The notes beneath the pieces are model-generated. The model did not search any database. It was not told the origin of the DNA and saw only the letters and a program-made list of their open reading frames with translations. A stretch of DNA of 64,000 bases from Anthopleura xanthogrammica (lineage: Eukaryota; Cnidaria; Anthozoa; Actiniaria; Actiniidae): contig OZ025217.1 in assembly GCA_964019055.1 (NCBI GenBank), positions 1,131,501 through 1,195,500 of the forward strand, written 5' to 3'. Positions 24,624 to 36,800 of the stretch are shown here, in pieces. A program made the translations under genes and the position numbers. Position 1 is the stretch's first letter, and each line of letters opens with the position of its first letter.

Positions 24624-26729
24624 GACTAATCTAGTTTCTATAAACAAGCGGGAACGTCGCCGTCAAATAGTCGTATGCTACTGAACAGTCCGTGTCCTTG
24701 TGCAACCTGTTCGAGCGAGTTCAAACCCTCTAATGAATGCAAATTTAATATTTGCTTTTAATCTAAGCGCTTTTGTTAGGTAATCAAAATGACCGTATGT
24801 CAGTTTCTTAATTAGTGTTTATTTCAAAATACAATAGACTAAGAATAAATAACCTTTAAAGATTATCCAATCACCGAGCGAGAAGATAATTCAGCTCTGT
24901 TTCATTAAATAGTGACCGGTTGTTCATTCTAGGTTCTGACATCATCTGTGCGTGTTTCCTAGCCTGTCGACACCTACTTCAACTATTTACCTTATAAATT
25001 AATAAGCCAACATTTGGACATTTATGGATACTCTTTAATCACCACCTTGATTTGCCTTGAAGTTTTACAACCAAGTGAATGTTAACGACTCGTTACTTGG
25101 TACGTGTTGTTAGGGTTATTTTGGGCGCAGAATAGAGAAAATTAGCGACCAATCAACGTAATTAAAAGAGCTGTGTCGCCATGGCTATAGGGACAAAACG
25201 GAAGGTGTTTATCAACAGTAATTTGGCTTACAATGTCATTTATTTTCATTAAATACTTATGGGTACTTATGAGATTTTAGTGAATCAGCATCATTTTGGA
25301 TCTTTTGAAGCAGGAAGTTTGAAGAGCGCATTTCACAAAGTTAAATGATTATCAAACGATTGGTCAATTTCCTGTTGACCACTCGAGCTAATTTCAAGCT
25401 AAGCTTTCACAGTTGGAGACCTTGCCGAGCAATTTTGTCTCATTACAGTGAAAAGATTGTCCAGCGTTATTATGGCTCCCTACTGTGCTTAAACAATTCG
25501 ACAAAAGTTGTATTAAGCTAATAGAAAGCAGCAGGGACGAATCAATCTTGCTGTTTTTTCTTTGTTTATGGAGGTTTATTCCTAGTCTAATGTATTCACT
25601 TTAAATAATTAAGGGACAATCCCTTGACTTTAGACACAAAGGTATTGTAAATTAAATGAATACAAGACAAAAGAGTTTTAGGTCGAGATAGGATGACTGT
25701 TTAATTACTGGCTGGAGGGGTTATAGTTGTTTATATCATTGCTTTTCGCAGCAGTCCTTTGTGACGCTTATTTCAACAGCTCTAGCGCCAGCTGTGTTAG
25801 AGAACGACCCTCAATTCAAAAACCCAACGAATCTCTGTCCTTCCAGGCCATCTATCTCAACCAAATACCTGTTTACATCAACTCTTCAAGAGTATTTTAG
25901 AAAATTACATAAAGTCCTACAATTGAAAGGAATTTAACACAAACAATACCTCTGACTAAGCTTTCATTTACTTGGATCAGTTTATTGTTTCGAAGAATTT
26001 GTGTGGTCTTTGTGATTAAGAAGTCCAATATCATCATAGTTATAAAACAGTTCTGTATACTTCAGTAATTTTTTAGATACTCATCTTTCCAAAATGTTTA
26101 CCTCAGCTTCTCGCACGAGAAATTCATGTAAGCTCTGGTATATCTTTAGCTTTTCAGTACAGGGATTCAAATTGAATCTTCAAACGTTAAAAAAGACAGT
26201 TTTTCCAGAGTATTCTTGCCGCTAGTTCAGTCGAATCTAAAACATTTCACACCCTTCTTAAAGTGATAAAGTAATCAAGTCCAAAGTTTACGAATTACTT
26301 TATAAACAAGCGACTTTGATTCTCGTTCAAACTGTACGTTAACAAAATGTACTCAGCCAGAGTTGTGTACCGTTACCTTACCAAAAAAGAATGCTCACAA
26401 TATTCATAAGCTTGTCTGATTAATCTATATAGGATTATCTTCCTTCATTTAAAGACTAACAACTCAGGAATCTAGTTCTTACAACTTTGGAGTCTTAGTT
26501 TTCTAGTGGTGGTGAAAGTTATGACTAATATTTTAGATAATTTTCTTCAATGCAGTTTTAATCCTTCCCAAATCAGCCGACAAAAAACGACCATTTGTTC
26601 AATTACTCTAAGATTACATCGATTTATTTAACGATATACCAATGAATTAAGATCCAGCTTCTTGAATCCATTGGTTAGTTAAGCCCAAACCCTTTTTCAT
26701 GCCCTGCATGGTGGTAATGAAAGCGAGTT
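24624..26729. other. upstream region of hbn
   Basis: No gene is visible. An octamer ATGCAAAT (24737-24744) within the inverted repeat GCAAATTTAATATTTGC (24739-24755) lies about 115 bases upstream of the hbn start. It is a candidate POU-factor site. Confidence 0.45.
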
Positions 26730-26956
26730 AAGGCTCAGATACACGGTGCAACATTCCATGCAACATTGCTTGTAACATTATGATTACAGTACTATTTCAG
26801 CAGCCAAATCAGAGAAAATCTCGATTTTTTTTCGTTTAATTTACGATGATAATACAAATAACATAAAAACAATAAAACAGACGTTCATATTTTTATATTT
26901 TAGTGTGATGTTGCTTGCAATTTTGTACGCAATGTTGCACCGTGTGTCGGAGCCTT
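26730..26956. mobile_element. MITE with 26-bp terminal inverted repeats
   Basis: The left end AAGGCTCAGATACACGGTGC and the reverse complement of the right end AAGGCTCCGACACACGGTGC both continue CAACATT, with only two mismatches in 26 bases. Flanks read TTA|AGGCTC and GAGCCT|TTA, so a 3-bp TTA duplication is possible, as in PIF/Harbinger elements. The element is 227 bp, AT-rich inside and has no open frame. Confidence 0.75.
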
Positions 26957-29900
26957 TATGGCGTCCTGTTTTTGGCTATGAAACTGAATAAGTTGATCAC
27001 ATTAGGATACCCAACTCTCTTTATATCAGATGATGTGATAACGTTTCTTCAAGCAATTTTTTCTCGGGAAAAAAATTCGAGCTCCAGGCGGGATTTGAAC
27101 CAACGACCCTCAGGTTGCTTGTCTCTTCATAATATTTGAGTCAAGTGTTTTTCGCACAGCTTCGCATCAGAGTTCATTCTGTTTATTTCTAAAATTGAGG
27201 AAGTTTTTGAATAGGATGTTCTTTTGACCGTGGGGTAGTGAGGATTTGATAGGCCCTCCTCATCGCTATCTTCCTGCTGGAGTTGTGATTTGACTGAATG
27301 AAAACTAGGAAGTTCAGCGGTCAGTGGTCAATATTCTTTTCTTTCAAGGTTATTCTCTGTTTAAACGTCAACCTGAACAATTCCAATTCGATCATGGATT
27401 GAGGAAAGCAGACTTTGTCAGTTACAACAGAACTACGAGGGTGCCGGTAAAAAAGGCATTTAGGAAGCATTTCTCTGTGACATTCTCTGGCGAAGCATTA
27501 TGTTTTCGTTAAAGCTAGTATGTCTTTCTTGTGCTTTGTTGTATATTCTGCAGTGAGTCAGCCGTTTGCGTCATTGAGTCTTCCTCTTCCGTCATTCAGC
27601 TTACGTTCATATACTTTTGTACACACCTTGTCCTTCAGACCACTATGACTTCACCAATTTCACTCAAAGTACTTTCCCCGACACGTTAATGTAATAAAAT
27701 CATTGAAATCACCTCAAAACCTGCATAAGAAAGATAGATATTGATGTTGGAAGTAGCAAATGGTTGAACTTTGGCTGTTCCAATCATGTTATAAAATCCA
27801 ATGCTTTTAAATGTTATGACTAAAAAACGATTATAAAGATTATTTTAATTACTTATCTAAAGTTTACAAACTTGTGTAGAGATTGCAAAAGTTTTAGTCG
27901 GTCAGACGAGAGACCATCTACTCGCAGAGTTATTAAAACTGGCTTCAGTCCACCATTTTGGTTCTTTCCGAATAAGTTCCAAGTGAACGCGAGTGTGCAT
28001 GTTACGTGCGGACGATCTTTGTCCACTTTGATTCCGTGACGAACTCTGTCTCGTAGTCTGTATGTAATAATTGTAAACAAGGAGGTTTTGTTTTGCGAAT
28101 GGTGTTTTCGTGGTCAGTCGGAGTCGCCGATACCAGTGTGCGACAGATGTCATGAATGAAGTGGGGTATTTTTCATCTTCAAACTAGTCATGGTCCGATG
28201 AAGAATGGAGGTTCATTCACACCTTTTAAGAAGTTCCTTGGACGAGTTATTCGATTTATGTACAGCAAGAAAATTGTACGATTATTCAAGTCTTAATTTA
28301 TTTTTTATAACTGTTCTCAAATCTAAGACTTCCTATTGAAGAGGTTAACAAGCACTTCCCGTTTTCTAACAGCTGCTACTTCTCATCACATCAATACCAA
28401 CAATATCTTCTCATGGAAACTTTTCGTCTCTCCATGCTAGCACTTCAAGGATAAATATTTAGATAATATTAATGTCCTAGCACACAAAACCATGTAGTTT
28501 TAAGTTTTGTTCAATTTAAATGAAGCGCAAAGCTTTTAGTTGGCCAGCATCCGTTACGAAGTTTATCAAACTCTCATACTAGTCGTACCACCTGATCAGT
28601 TGACTGCATCGATCCAAAGCTAGTCTCACCCTCTTGTTATCCATTATTATTTATGATATTAGTTTTTATCTATGATATTCTCAATATACAGTGAATAACT
28701 AGTGGGAATGTTGCCTTCCTTTTCGTCTGCATTTGTAAGACCTTCATGCATTATACTCTGTTTACAGCACGTTCATGCATAGTATATATAGTATATACAA
28801 ATTGATCATAGCTTTTGTGATTCAACCAGACGGAATCCAATTTTAATACCAATCATTCAACGCTACAATAACTCCAATAAATTTCCCACGAAATGTTTTG
28901 ATCGATTTTTAATTATCCATTATGATATTGTAAGGTTTTTTCATGTTTTGATTTTGGAATTAATTCTAGAATCTTACAATGAATATATTAACGCAAAAAT
29001 AACTCAAAATCACTGCTGTAAACGCGGATGGCATCATATTCACCAAGATCTTTCATTACATTTCATTTATGATGTCATTGCTTTGGATAAATTTCATTGG
29101 TATCACTAAAAAAGGTCGTTGAAGAAGTTAAACAAATAACAGTGATAATGGACTGATTTCCGTTCAACGCTAATCAAATTGCTTTAATTACTAAACTGAT
29201 AAGAATTTGTCAAGTGTACTTCTACTCGATATTGGACCTTGGGTTGCAAGTAAGTCACGCAAAGATCTGAGAACTGACACGACGACCACAGGAAATAATT
29301 ACTTTGTTATGACTACTACGAATTTTATTAAATTGTTTTCACAGATTATAGTTTCCTAAGGCTTTCTCGGCTGAGCAGAATTTATTTGATTTAGAAAGGA
29401 ATGATGTCGTGGTACCTTGGAGCACACGCGCGCGTTAAGGTGATGAAATGGCGGGAATTTCTCGCTCAGTGATTGGCTGATTTCTTTAGAGGTAGAAAAA
29501 AGTCGTACTAGAGAAAAAAAACGTTGCTATAAGGATCACGCTAGCTCTTTGTGACTTATTTGAGATATTTTCCTATAATTACTTTATTAAAGAGGTATTT
29601 CAAATGTCGTAGTTTTAATTTCTCCAGCGAAAACTCACAATTTGGAACTCACTTGGTCTTCAGTTTTTGCTTGTAAAAACCTGGTTAGTAATCGGTTAGA
29701 ATTTCTTATATTCTTATCAAAAAGCCGGCATAATCATCATTAGCAACTGATAGCCACCATACAACAAAGATAGCTACCATCTGCGCATGCAGGGTCATTC
29801 ATTTATCTTTACACTTAGTTAAAATAAGCTAGGTTTTGACCTCTCGGTTTCCACAAAGTTTTATATTCAGTTTATGTCAACAAGAAATACGTTTTACATC

Positions 29901-31500
29901 AACCCCAAAGAATCTTCCTTCTAGCCTGAAATTCATTACAAAACGTTCATACACCTGGTTTATTTGGATTTTTAATACTGTTTACATTCGAAGATGATCA
30001 TTATTGTCCGTTCCCTCATCAGTAAGCCCTTGGTTAACTATTTACAAAAAGCCCACTTGACTGCTAACTGACGCCATCCGGTATATTGGTACGTACAAGG
30101 TTGATGATCCCAGACCAAGAACAGACAGTCATTAATTATCTGAAGTGGTTGTCGATAATAAGACCAATGTTATGTAACCACTGATATGCGATATTTACAA
30201 GTGGGTTAAGGACTGGTATATCCGTTAGACGGTAAGCGTGACGCAGTAGAGGACGTATATTACTGTACATGTGACTAATAACGGATATATTCTTATATAA
30301 TAGAGGATATATTCTTTTATACTAATTTCCCGATGAGGTGGTTTCCTTTTTGCTTTACTTTAATTTTTTCCTTAATCCAAGCTACAGAATATTTACCAAT
30401 TTTAGTCTAATGCACATTCACTACAAACATGAAAGCGAGGCAAATGAGGCATAAACGTGGCCAGTATTTTCTTGACTCTTTTTTCGCTAACAAATGCATA
30501 CTTGTTCTTTAAAGTTTCAAAGTGAGGCTCCTAGGGCAGGATTCAAACAATGCGCTGATTGACATAGACTCGCGCAAATAAGTCCAGCCTTGATTGGTTT
30601 AGAGATGGAATAGTTTATACATTTGTTCTGTTTTAGTGGCACAACTAATGGCAATTCATTTCCCCAAATTCCATCCTTTTACAAGTAATTGTTTATTCAA
30701 CGTAAAAAAAATTCAAGTTCCTAGATCCGCAGACCTGTTTGATCTGTGAATCACTTCCTCCGTTGTCTCTGCTGGTCGTCAAGCATCATCGAGGATAAAG
30801 TACATCACTCAAAACACACATTAGCGAACGGAAACTAATTCTCGTCGTGGCAGCTCTGACATTGAAAATCGGAAGTTCAATAAAAAAAATACTTTTGTTG
30901 AAAGATAGAGAGAAGGGTGAGCATGCAGTCAAGGATGCTCAAGCGTTCTTTTTTACCAGAAGTACTGTAAAAAGCTACCTCTTGGACAGCAGCAGTGACA
31001 ATAGACATTTATTACAAGAGTCTTAGCGTTAAACAAAGGTACTTCCGGGCAGACAGGAACTACCAGCTCTGTTATTAAAAAAATTAAACAAAATCATGAA
31101 TAAGCTTAAGATGAATCAAAATTTCAGGAAAATTCAGGAATACGATTTCAACATGTAAAATATCTTGTAGATGCTTGTTGAGACCTGCCGCTAAATCGCA
31201 CCGGCTTCATTCTCCTTTACTCGTACTCGCATACTTAAGTATTGGTGTGAAATACTCGATATTGCGCATGCAGTAGACTGCATCATCCAGATCCTTCTTA
31301 TCAATGCATTACGTTTTGAGGCCTGTGCTTAAAGTTGACTGAAATATTAAGAATAACAAATATGACACAGGATTCCCATTTTATTAATAAAAATGAATGT
31401 ATAAATTATCTATCGATATCGTGCAACAGCAAGCACGTGGGAAATGGTTGCGTTGCAATAATTTGTTGACCGCACAGAGACTAGTGTTCAATTGGGTAGA
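26957..31500. other. gene-poor DNA between hbn and the membrane-protein gene
   Basis: No gene is supported. Around 27075-27105 the minus strand reads GGTTCAAATCCCGCC, like a tRNA T-arm (pol III B box), and 30536-30552 has a similar decayed motif. I could fold neither into a full tRNA; they may be SINE remnants. A GC-richer patch at 27850-28150 has overlapping minus-strand frames that I do not recognise. Confidence 0.45.
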
Positions 31501-31525
31501 CGGGAATTCATGGGTAACCGTCTAA

Positions 31526-31975
31526 GATTGTATCCCATAATTTCTTATTCATCTAAAATATCCAGCTGCGCATGCGTGAGGTATCTATAACATCCCATAA
31601 TTTCTTGCGCACTCATGAGATTTACGTGCGCATGTCATTAGATATTTTTAACACCTCACAATTTCTTGCACATTTATGTTTCCTCAATGCGCATGTGTCA
31701 GGTATCTACAAAACCCCATAATTTCTTGTCATTAGATTTTTATGATATATCCCATAATTTCTTTCGCCTTTGTGTTGCCACACTGCGCATGTCATAAGGT
31801 ACATGTAACATCCATAATTTCTTGCGCACTCATAGTGCGCATGTCATTTGATATTTATGATATCCATATTTTCTTGCGCATTCTTTTTGCTACACTGCGC
31901 ATGTCATGAGGTATGTATAACATCCCATAATTTCTTGCACTTTTTGTTGCCTCAATGCGCATGTCATGAAATGTC
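31526..31975. repeat. tandem repeat of CCCATAATTTCTT / TGCGCATGTCAT, about 60-bp period
   Basis: About eight degenerate copies of CCCATAATTTCTTGCGCA (at 31532, 31592, 31651, 31716, 31749, 31811, 31862 and 31923, approximately) alternate with TGCGCATG and a TAGGTAT-like link. Spacing varies from 32 to 65 bases because parts of units are deleted. The TGCGCATGCG words resemble NRF-1 sites. The last unit overlaps the stop codon of the adjacent minus-strand ORF. Confidence 0.8.
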
Positions 31976-32299
31976 TTTGAGCTCAATTTCCTCAGCTTCC
32001 TCGTTTTTTTTCTTTTTTTCTCTTTTCTTTTTTGTAGTTGCTAAACATCGTCCATTTCGATACAACTCCACAAACAGGATAACAGTACTGATGAGAAGGA
32101 ACGTCACGACAAGACCAGCGAACATGTACAGTGCCATGTTCTCATGATGAACCTTAGTTTCAGGTGACAACGAACCAGGATTGTCCATTTTACCAACCCT
32201 TTGTGAGCGGTTAGTTATATTGATGCGACTTAATAATTCTTTGGCTTCTTTTGTTAGTGAATACGCATGCGTGTCTATGGGTAAGGACGACTCAGACAT
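31964..32299 (-). CDS. small single-pass membrane protein, unknown family
   Basis: A 111-aa ORF from ATG 32299. An in-frame TGA 18 bases upstream in the same exon forces this start. A strong acceptor (TTTCTGTTTTCAG, exon from 32358) shows the leader is spliced. The N-terminal 56 residues carry two sequons (NIT, residue 27; NRS, residue 30). One hydrophobic helix (57-80, GLVVTFLLISTVILFVEL) follows. The tail is strongly basic (KKKREKKKKNE) and then acidic. With no signal peptide and a positive tail, the predicted topology is N-terminus outside, C-terminus cytosolic. The TGA stop lies within the neighbouring tandem repeat, so the last residues may be repeat-derived. PRCC is transcribed divergently 1.5 kb away. 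I do not recognise the family. Confidence 0.62.
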   Translation of the reverse strand: MSESSLPIDTHAYSLTKEAKELLSRINITNRSQRVGKMDNPGSLSPETKVHHENMALYMFAGLVVTFLLISTVILFVELYRNGRCLATTKKKREKKKKNEEAEEIELKDIS

Positions 32300-32318
32300 C
32301 CCGGGTTTGCGGGCTCAT
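32292..32318 (-). promoter_or_regulatory. uORF overlapping the start of the membrane-protein ORF
   Basis: An upstream ATG at 32318 opens an 8-codon frame whose TGA (32294-32292) lies just past the main ATG (32299-32297), in the +1 frame. The exon also begins with ATGTAG (32358-32353), a start-stop element. Both would favour reinitiation or leaky scanning. Confidence 0.5.
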
Positions 32319-32358
32319 TTGGTAATCGTTTTGTCCGAGCCTTTTGATTCCACTACAT

Positions 32359-33765
32359 CTGAAAACAGAAACAAGATAAAAGTTTCTCGTGTTAACTGCA
32401 ACGTTTTGAAAAACGAACAACTCGTAATTTTTCTAACTAGTTATTTGCAAGACTTATACTTTATATTATTTATACTTGACAATGCTAGTAAGGGGAGATG
32501 AAATTTCTAACCTCGGCATCTTTTGGTTATTATTCAGGCTAGCAAAAATGTCCTTTTTTTCCTATGGCCTTGACTTTATAAGATATGATTGAAATCTTCG
32601 ACCAAACCAGTAGAGAAATGAAACTACAGAATATAAAAGGGTAAGGTTTTGCGAATTGAGCGTCGTCATGGCAACATATTTCAAAATGCTACAGTCTAAG
32701 TATATGATTTAGGTATATCTATAACGTGACCATTAAAATTTGTCCTGGTTGGTTTTCAGTTTTAGCAGTCATACATGCCCTACCTTTGATGTCTTTCCAG
32801 AAGTATATAATTATCAATGCAGACGGCAGAAAACTTCATTTTTTATTAATTTTTTCCTGCTTTTCTTAGTGTAAGTCACACATGATTATCGTATCCTCTC
32901 CACAAACAATACACAATTCCCATGAATATAGAACGCAATAATTACGACCAATACCTTCATTAGTTTCATGATAAATAGCACAGACTTCGTCAGATATTAT
33001 TAACCTAATTCTACAGGTTCTACCGGCGGGCTTTCTTGTCAGTCAGTAGATGAAATAATTATGTCTGGTCGTTAAGATTATAATATCTTTTATAAGCGTT
33101 AGATTATCAATGTGTCTTTTCGCTTAAATGAATCGCTCTCATTTTGTAAAATGTTATGTAAACCGCGATCATGACATATTGGGACATCACGTTAAAAAAA
33201 ATGGCGACGAAGCATCCGACGGTTAGGTTATAAAATTCTAGTATTTTTTAATTCTAATTTAGTCAGTCAAACTTACGTTTATGTCCAAGGTATTTCCATC
33301 CCTTTTTCCATCCACTTTCGTTTTCTATTTTCCCATTAAATATATCTTCTCTTGGTACTGTAGCCAGTTATGGCAACCGTTTCATATTTTCCCTATCGAT
33401 TGGAACCAATAACGGGATCGTAAGGTGTGATTAATAATGGATCACTATGTGTTATCATGGGTCGTATCATGGTGTATATGTATAGAAATCTACCTGTTCG
33501 GTACTTGTGAAGACTTGCTCGTTGATTACTGGTGCCGAACAAAGGAATCCCCTTTCCTAGCATACTCCTATTTATCACTCTTCAACTACAAATATATTTT
33601 ATCTGATTTATTTACTTTATTTCAAAATCAAAGATACAGAAAAAAGAAAAGAAAAAGAAAGAAAAAAGATCAAAAAAGATAGTGTTGGGTTCCCTGTGGT
33701 ATTCTCCACACAGCGGTCTTTCTATTTTGCGCAAGCGTATTTTACTAGATTTTACTAGAATTTCC
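32359..33765. other. divergent intergenic region, membrane-protein gene and PRCC
   Basis: Holds the 5' intron and promoter of the minus-strand gene and the PRCC promoter. A GAAAAA-rich purine tract lies at 33640-33675. GCGCAAGCG near 33730 resembles an NRF-1 site. No further gene is seen. Confidence 0.45.
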
Positions 33766-33783
33766 AAGATGGCGTCTGTGTAG
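33766..33783 (+). promoter_or_regulatory. YY1-type AAGATGGCG motif with minimal uORF
   Basis: AAGATGGCG (33766-33774), typical of housekeeping-gene 5' ends, lies 90 bases before the PRCC start. Its ATG opens a 4-codon uORF (ATG GCG TCT GTG TAG). Confidence 0.5.
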
Positions 33784-33861
33784 ACTGTGTAAGGTTCTTG
33801 TAACAAAGTTCGACATTTTAGATTAAAATTTGGACTGATTTTCGAGGATAAGAGGTCCAAG

Positions 33862-36800
33862 ATGTCACTCGTAGCTTACGGAGATAGTGATGGTGGATCA
33901 AGTGATAGTGAAGGAGAAGAAAATACTAATTTTCCTCCCAAAACATCGTCGTTTTCCGCTGGCGAATCTTCAACTTCATCTGCAGAACGTGAGCAAGAAA
34001 CTGCTCCTTCTACTTCTACAGCCTCTGAAGACGTACCTTTGACGAACTCTGGTAAACGTTCACGTCTATCATCGTTTTTACCAAAGCCAAACAATCCAGG
34101 CAATGCCACAGCAGTTTTAAGGTCTAACTTCTCGATTCTTGACACTAAAATCCTCGATGATGATGATGAAGACGAGATTGTGGAGATCGAGGAGGAATAC
34201 GTTCCTCTAAGTCAAATAAAAAAAGACAAGAAGACTCCATTTAGAGAGACAAAGGAAGAGCAGAAGTCAGTTGGAAGTTTGTTCTCACGTATGCCTTCTC
34301 CTTGGTCGTTTGGAGCAGGAATTTCTCTTGGTAAAAAGAAAGAATCAGGTGATGATGGAGATGACAAGAATAGGAAAAGAAAACAGCCAGTCAGAATTGT
34401 GGCTCCTACTATCAGTGAGGTAAAATACTAGGTAAATAGTGTACCATATCTAATTGTTTAAGCGCCTCTCCTGATTAAGCACCACATATGAAAGCAAAAT
34501 ATCAAAGAGCACCGCATCAAATAAGAACTTCCCACGAATAAGCACTGCAACTGAAACGCTAAAAATTTAAAGAGTGCCGCAGCGCTTAAACGAGATACTC
34601 TGGTGGCTAGTCATATTATGGAGCTTAAGCATCAATGACACAACACACGACAATGACAGAATAATGATATCACAGTTGCATCACACAATATACTTACCCA
34701 AATTTAGTCTATATAATACATGTATATATTTTTTGGAATTACGATAAGAGTTTCTAAAAAAGAATAACTTTGTAGACATAGGGAGAGAGAGATTAACTTT
34801 CATACATGTAAAAATCCGACTTCTGATTTTTGTCATCCTTTGTTTCGTCATCGTGCTTAAGCTCCCTATCAACACATACATGTATCAACCTTGTTCCATA
34901 TATTTAGGTCAATTTGATGTACAATTTATGGTCTTTTGAGCATCATCATCATATTCATTGGGTCTGTCAATTTCTCTTGCCACAAGTCTTATTCTATACT
35001 TCTAAAAATAGGTGGTCCACTCTTGGGACTATGGAGGGATGGGTCTTAGGGCCGTTTGCCCCTCCCTCCACCCCTAGGGTAACACACAACCCACCTTCCA
35101 ATCAAACCTTTGATTGATTCTGTGGAGTCCTGATGGCCTTCTGTAATTAATGTACCATGTATGTTTGACAGGATGATTTAGATGATGATGATGATGACAA
35201 GGGTCCTATAGCTAAGAAGCCCATGAAATCAAAGGTATGTTGCTTTTTATTTACTACTAAAGGAATACAAATATACATTATAATCAATCAAAACAGAAAA
35301 ACAACCAAGGTGGTAAGCACTGTCAATGTGTTACCTACCTTTCATCATTTTTGTTGTGAGTTCAATCATTGGACCTACCATCATGTGAATAGAGATGCTC
35401 ATTTATTCATTGCTACATGCTGATTGAGACAACAGTCGCAACAAGGAAATCAGGCAATAGGTAACCATCAATAAAATAAGTTGTTGTCATGTACCTTCTC
35501 ATGGTCCATATGCACCTTTATGTTGTCTAACAATTTATTTGGATGATGGTAGTCTACAATCCTCAAGAGAAGTGAATTCTTTTGTCTTGACACCAAGGTT
35601 GGGAATCAGTGCCAGGAGTCTATAGTGTTTGTTTTTATTTTCAGACTGGTTCAGGTCTGTCTTCTCTTCTCCCAAAACCAAGACACAGCATCACTGCAAC
35701 CTCAAACAACCCTAACAAACCAATAGCTAAACTATCCAAAAGACCTCTCATCCCTCACACACTCACTAAAAAACCAGAACCACCAAAAAAAGGTGCTAAA
35801 AGAATAAAGAAATCAGAAGATGATGGCAGTGGTGATGAAGATGATGGCGAGCCAGTCGCCTTCTTCAGCTTTAGTGAGAAAAAAAGGGATACAGAATCAA
35901 GCATAACAAAAGACTTCGAGAAAATTACATCGAAGAACTATACCAGTGTGAATATACTGGGAGAAGAAAAACCATTAGAAGTGGAAAAAACACATAATAA
36001 ATCAGAGACAATTACAAGTAGACTTGAAGTCGACAGTACAGGATACAGTGCTGCTATGAATTATGGGACACCTGGGGTAGAGAGTGCCGATGCTTCAGTA
36101 TCCTATGGAGGGGAAGGAAGTTCTTATGGAAGTACTCCAGCTGTTTCTCATTACTATGATACCAGCGAAGATGCTACTACTACTACTTATTATCAGCCAA
36201 CAGGAGATCCAAATCAACAATATGTAAGATATATTTGGGTTCAATAATCTCTTTGTATTTTATATTTACACCCTTTACTTGACATAAGGAGCTCTTTCAT
36301 TAGATTTGCCTGCATACACTACCACTACAGGAGATCCAAATCAACAATATGTAAGAAATATTTGGATTCAATAATCTCTTTGTATTTTATATTTACACCC
36401 TTCACTTGACATAAGGAGCTCTTTCATGAGGTTTGTCTGCATACACTACCACAACATTCACTATTTACAACACACAACACTCAACTCACATGTTGATTTT
36501 TATGCCAGAGGGAGAAATGGAGAAATTCCCTTGAGGGAAGGAGAGAACAACACACCAAACAAATATCTAACTATATGCACTTTTGTTTGGTGTACATACC
36601 TAGTATATACATGTAGTATAGCTTCCCCTTTATTCTCATTTGTAAAACTCTGTGGTCACTATCCCATGCATGAACTATGGGTCAGAATGTCTGGACATCT
36701 TTATGCCCCAACACTCTTTTGAGCACAACTGTTTATATTCCAACAGTCAACATGGCAGTGCCCCCACCCCATACCCCATTGTCACATGCATGGACCATAG

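Noticed and set aside
27061..27125. tRNA-like segment with GGTTCAAATCCCGCC on the minus strand
   Set aside because: The T-arm/B box is present but no matching D arm or acceptor stem could be folded; at most a SINE remnant.
27853..28153. Overlapping minus-strand frames in a GC-richer patch
   Set aside because: Two frames compete, neither has a known motif, and no splice sites link them to other exons.
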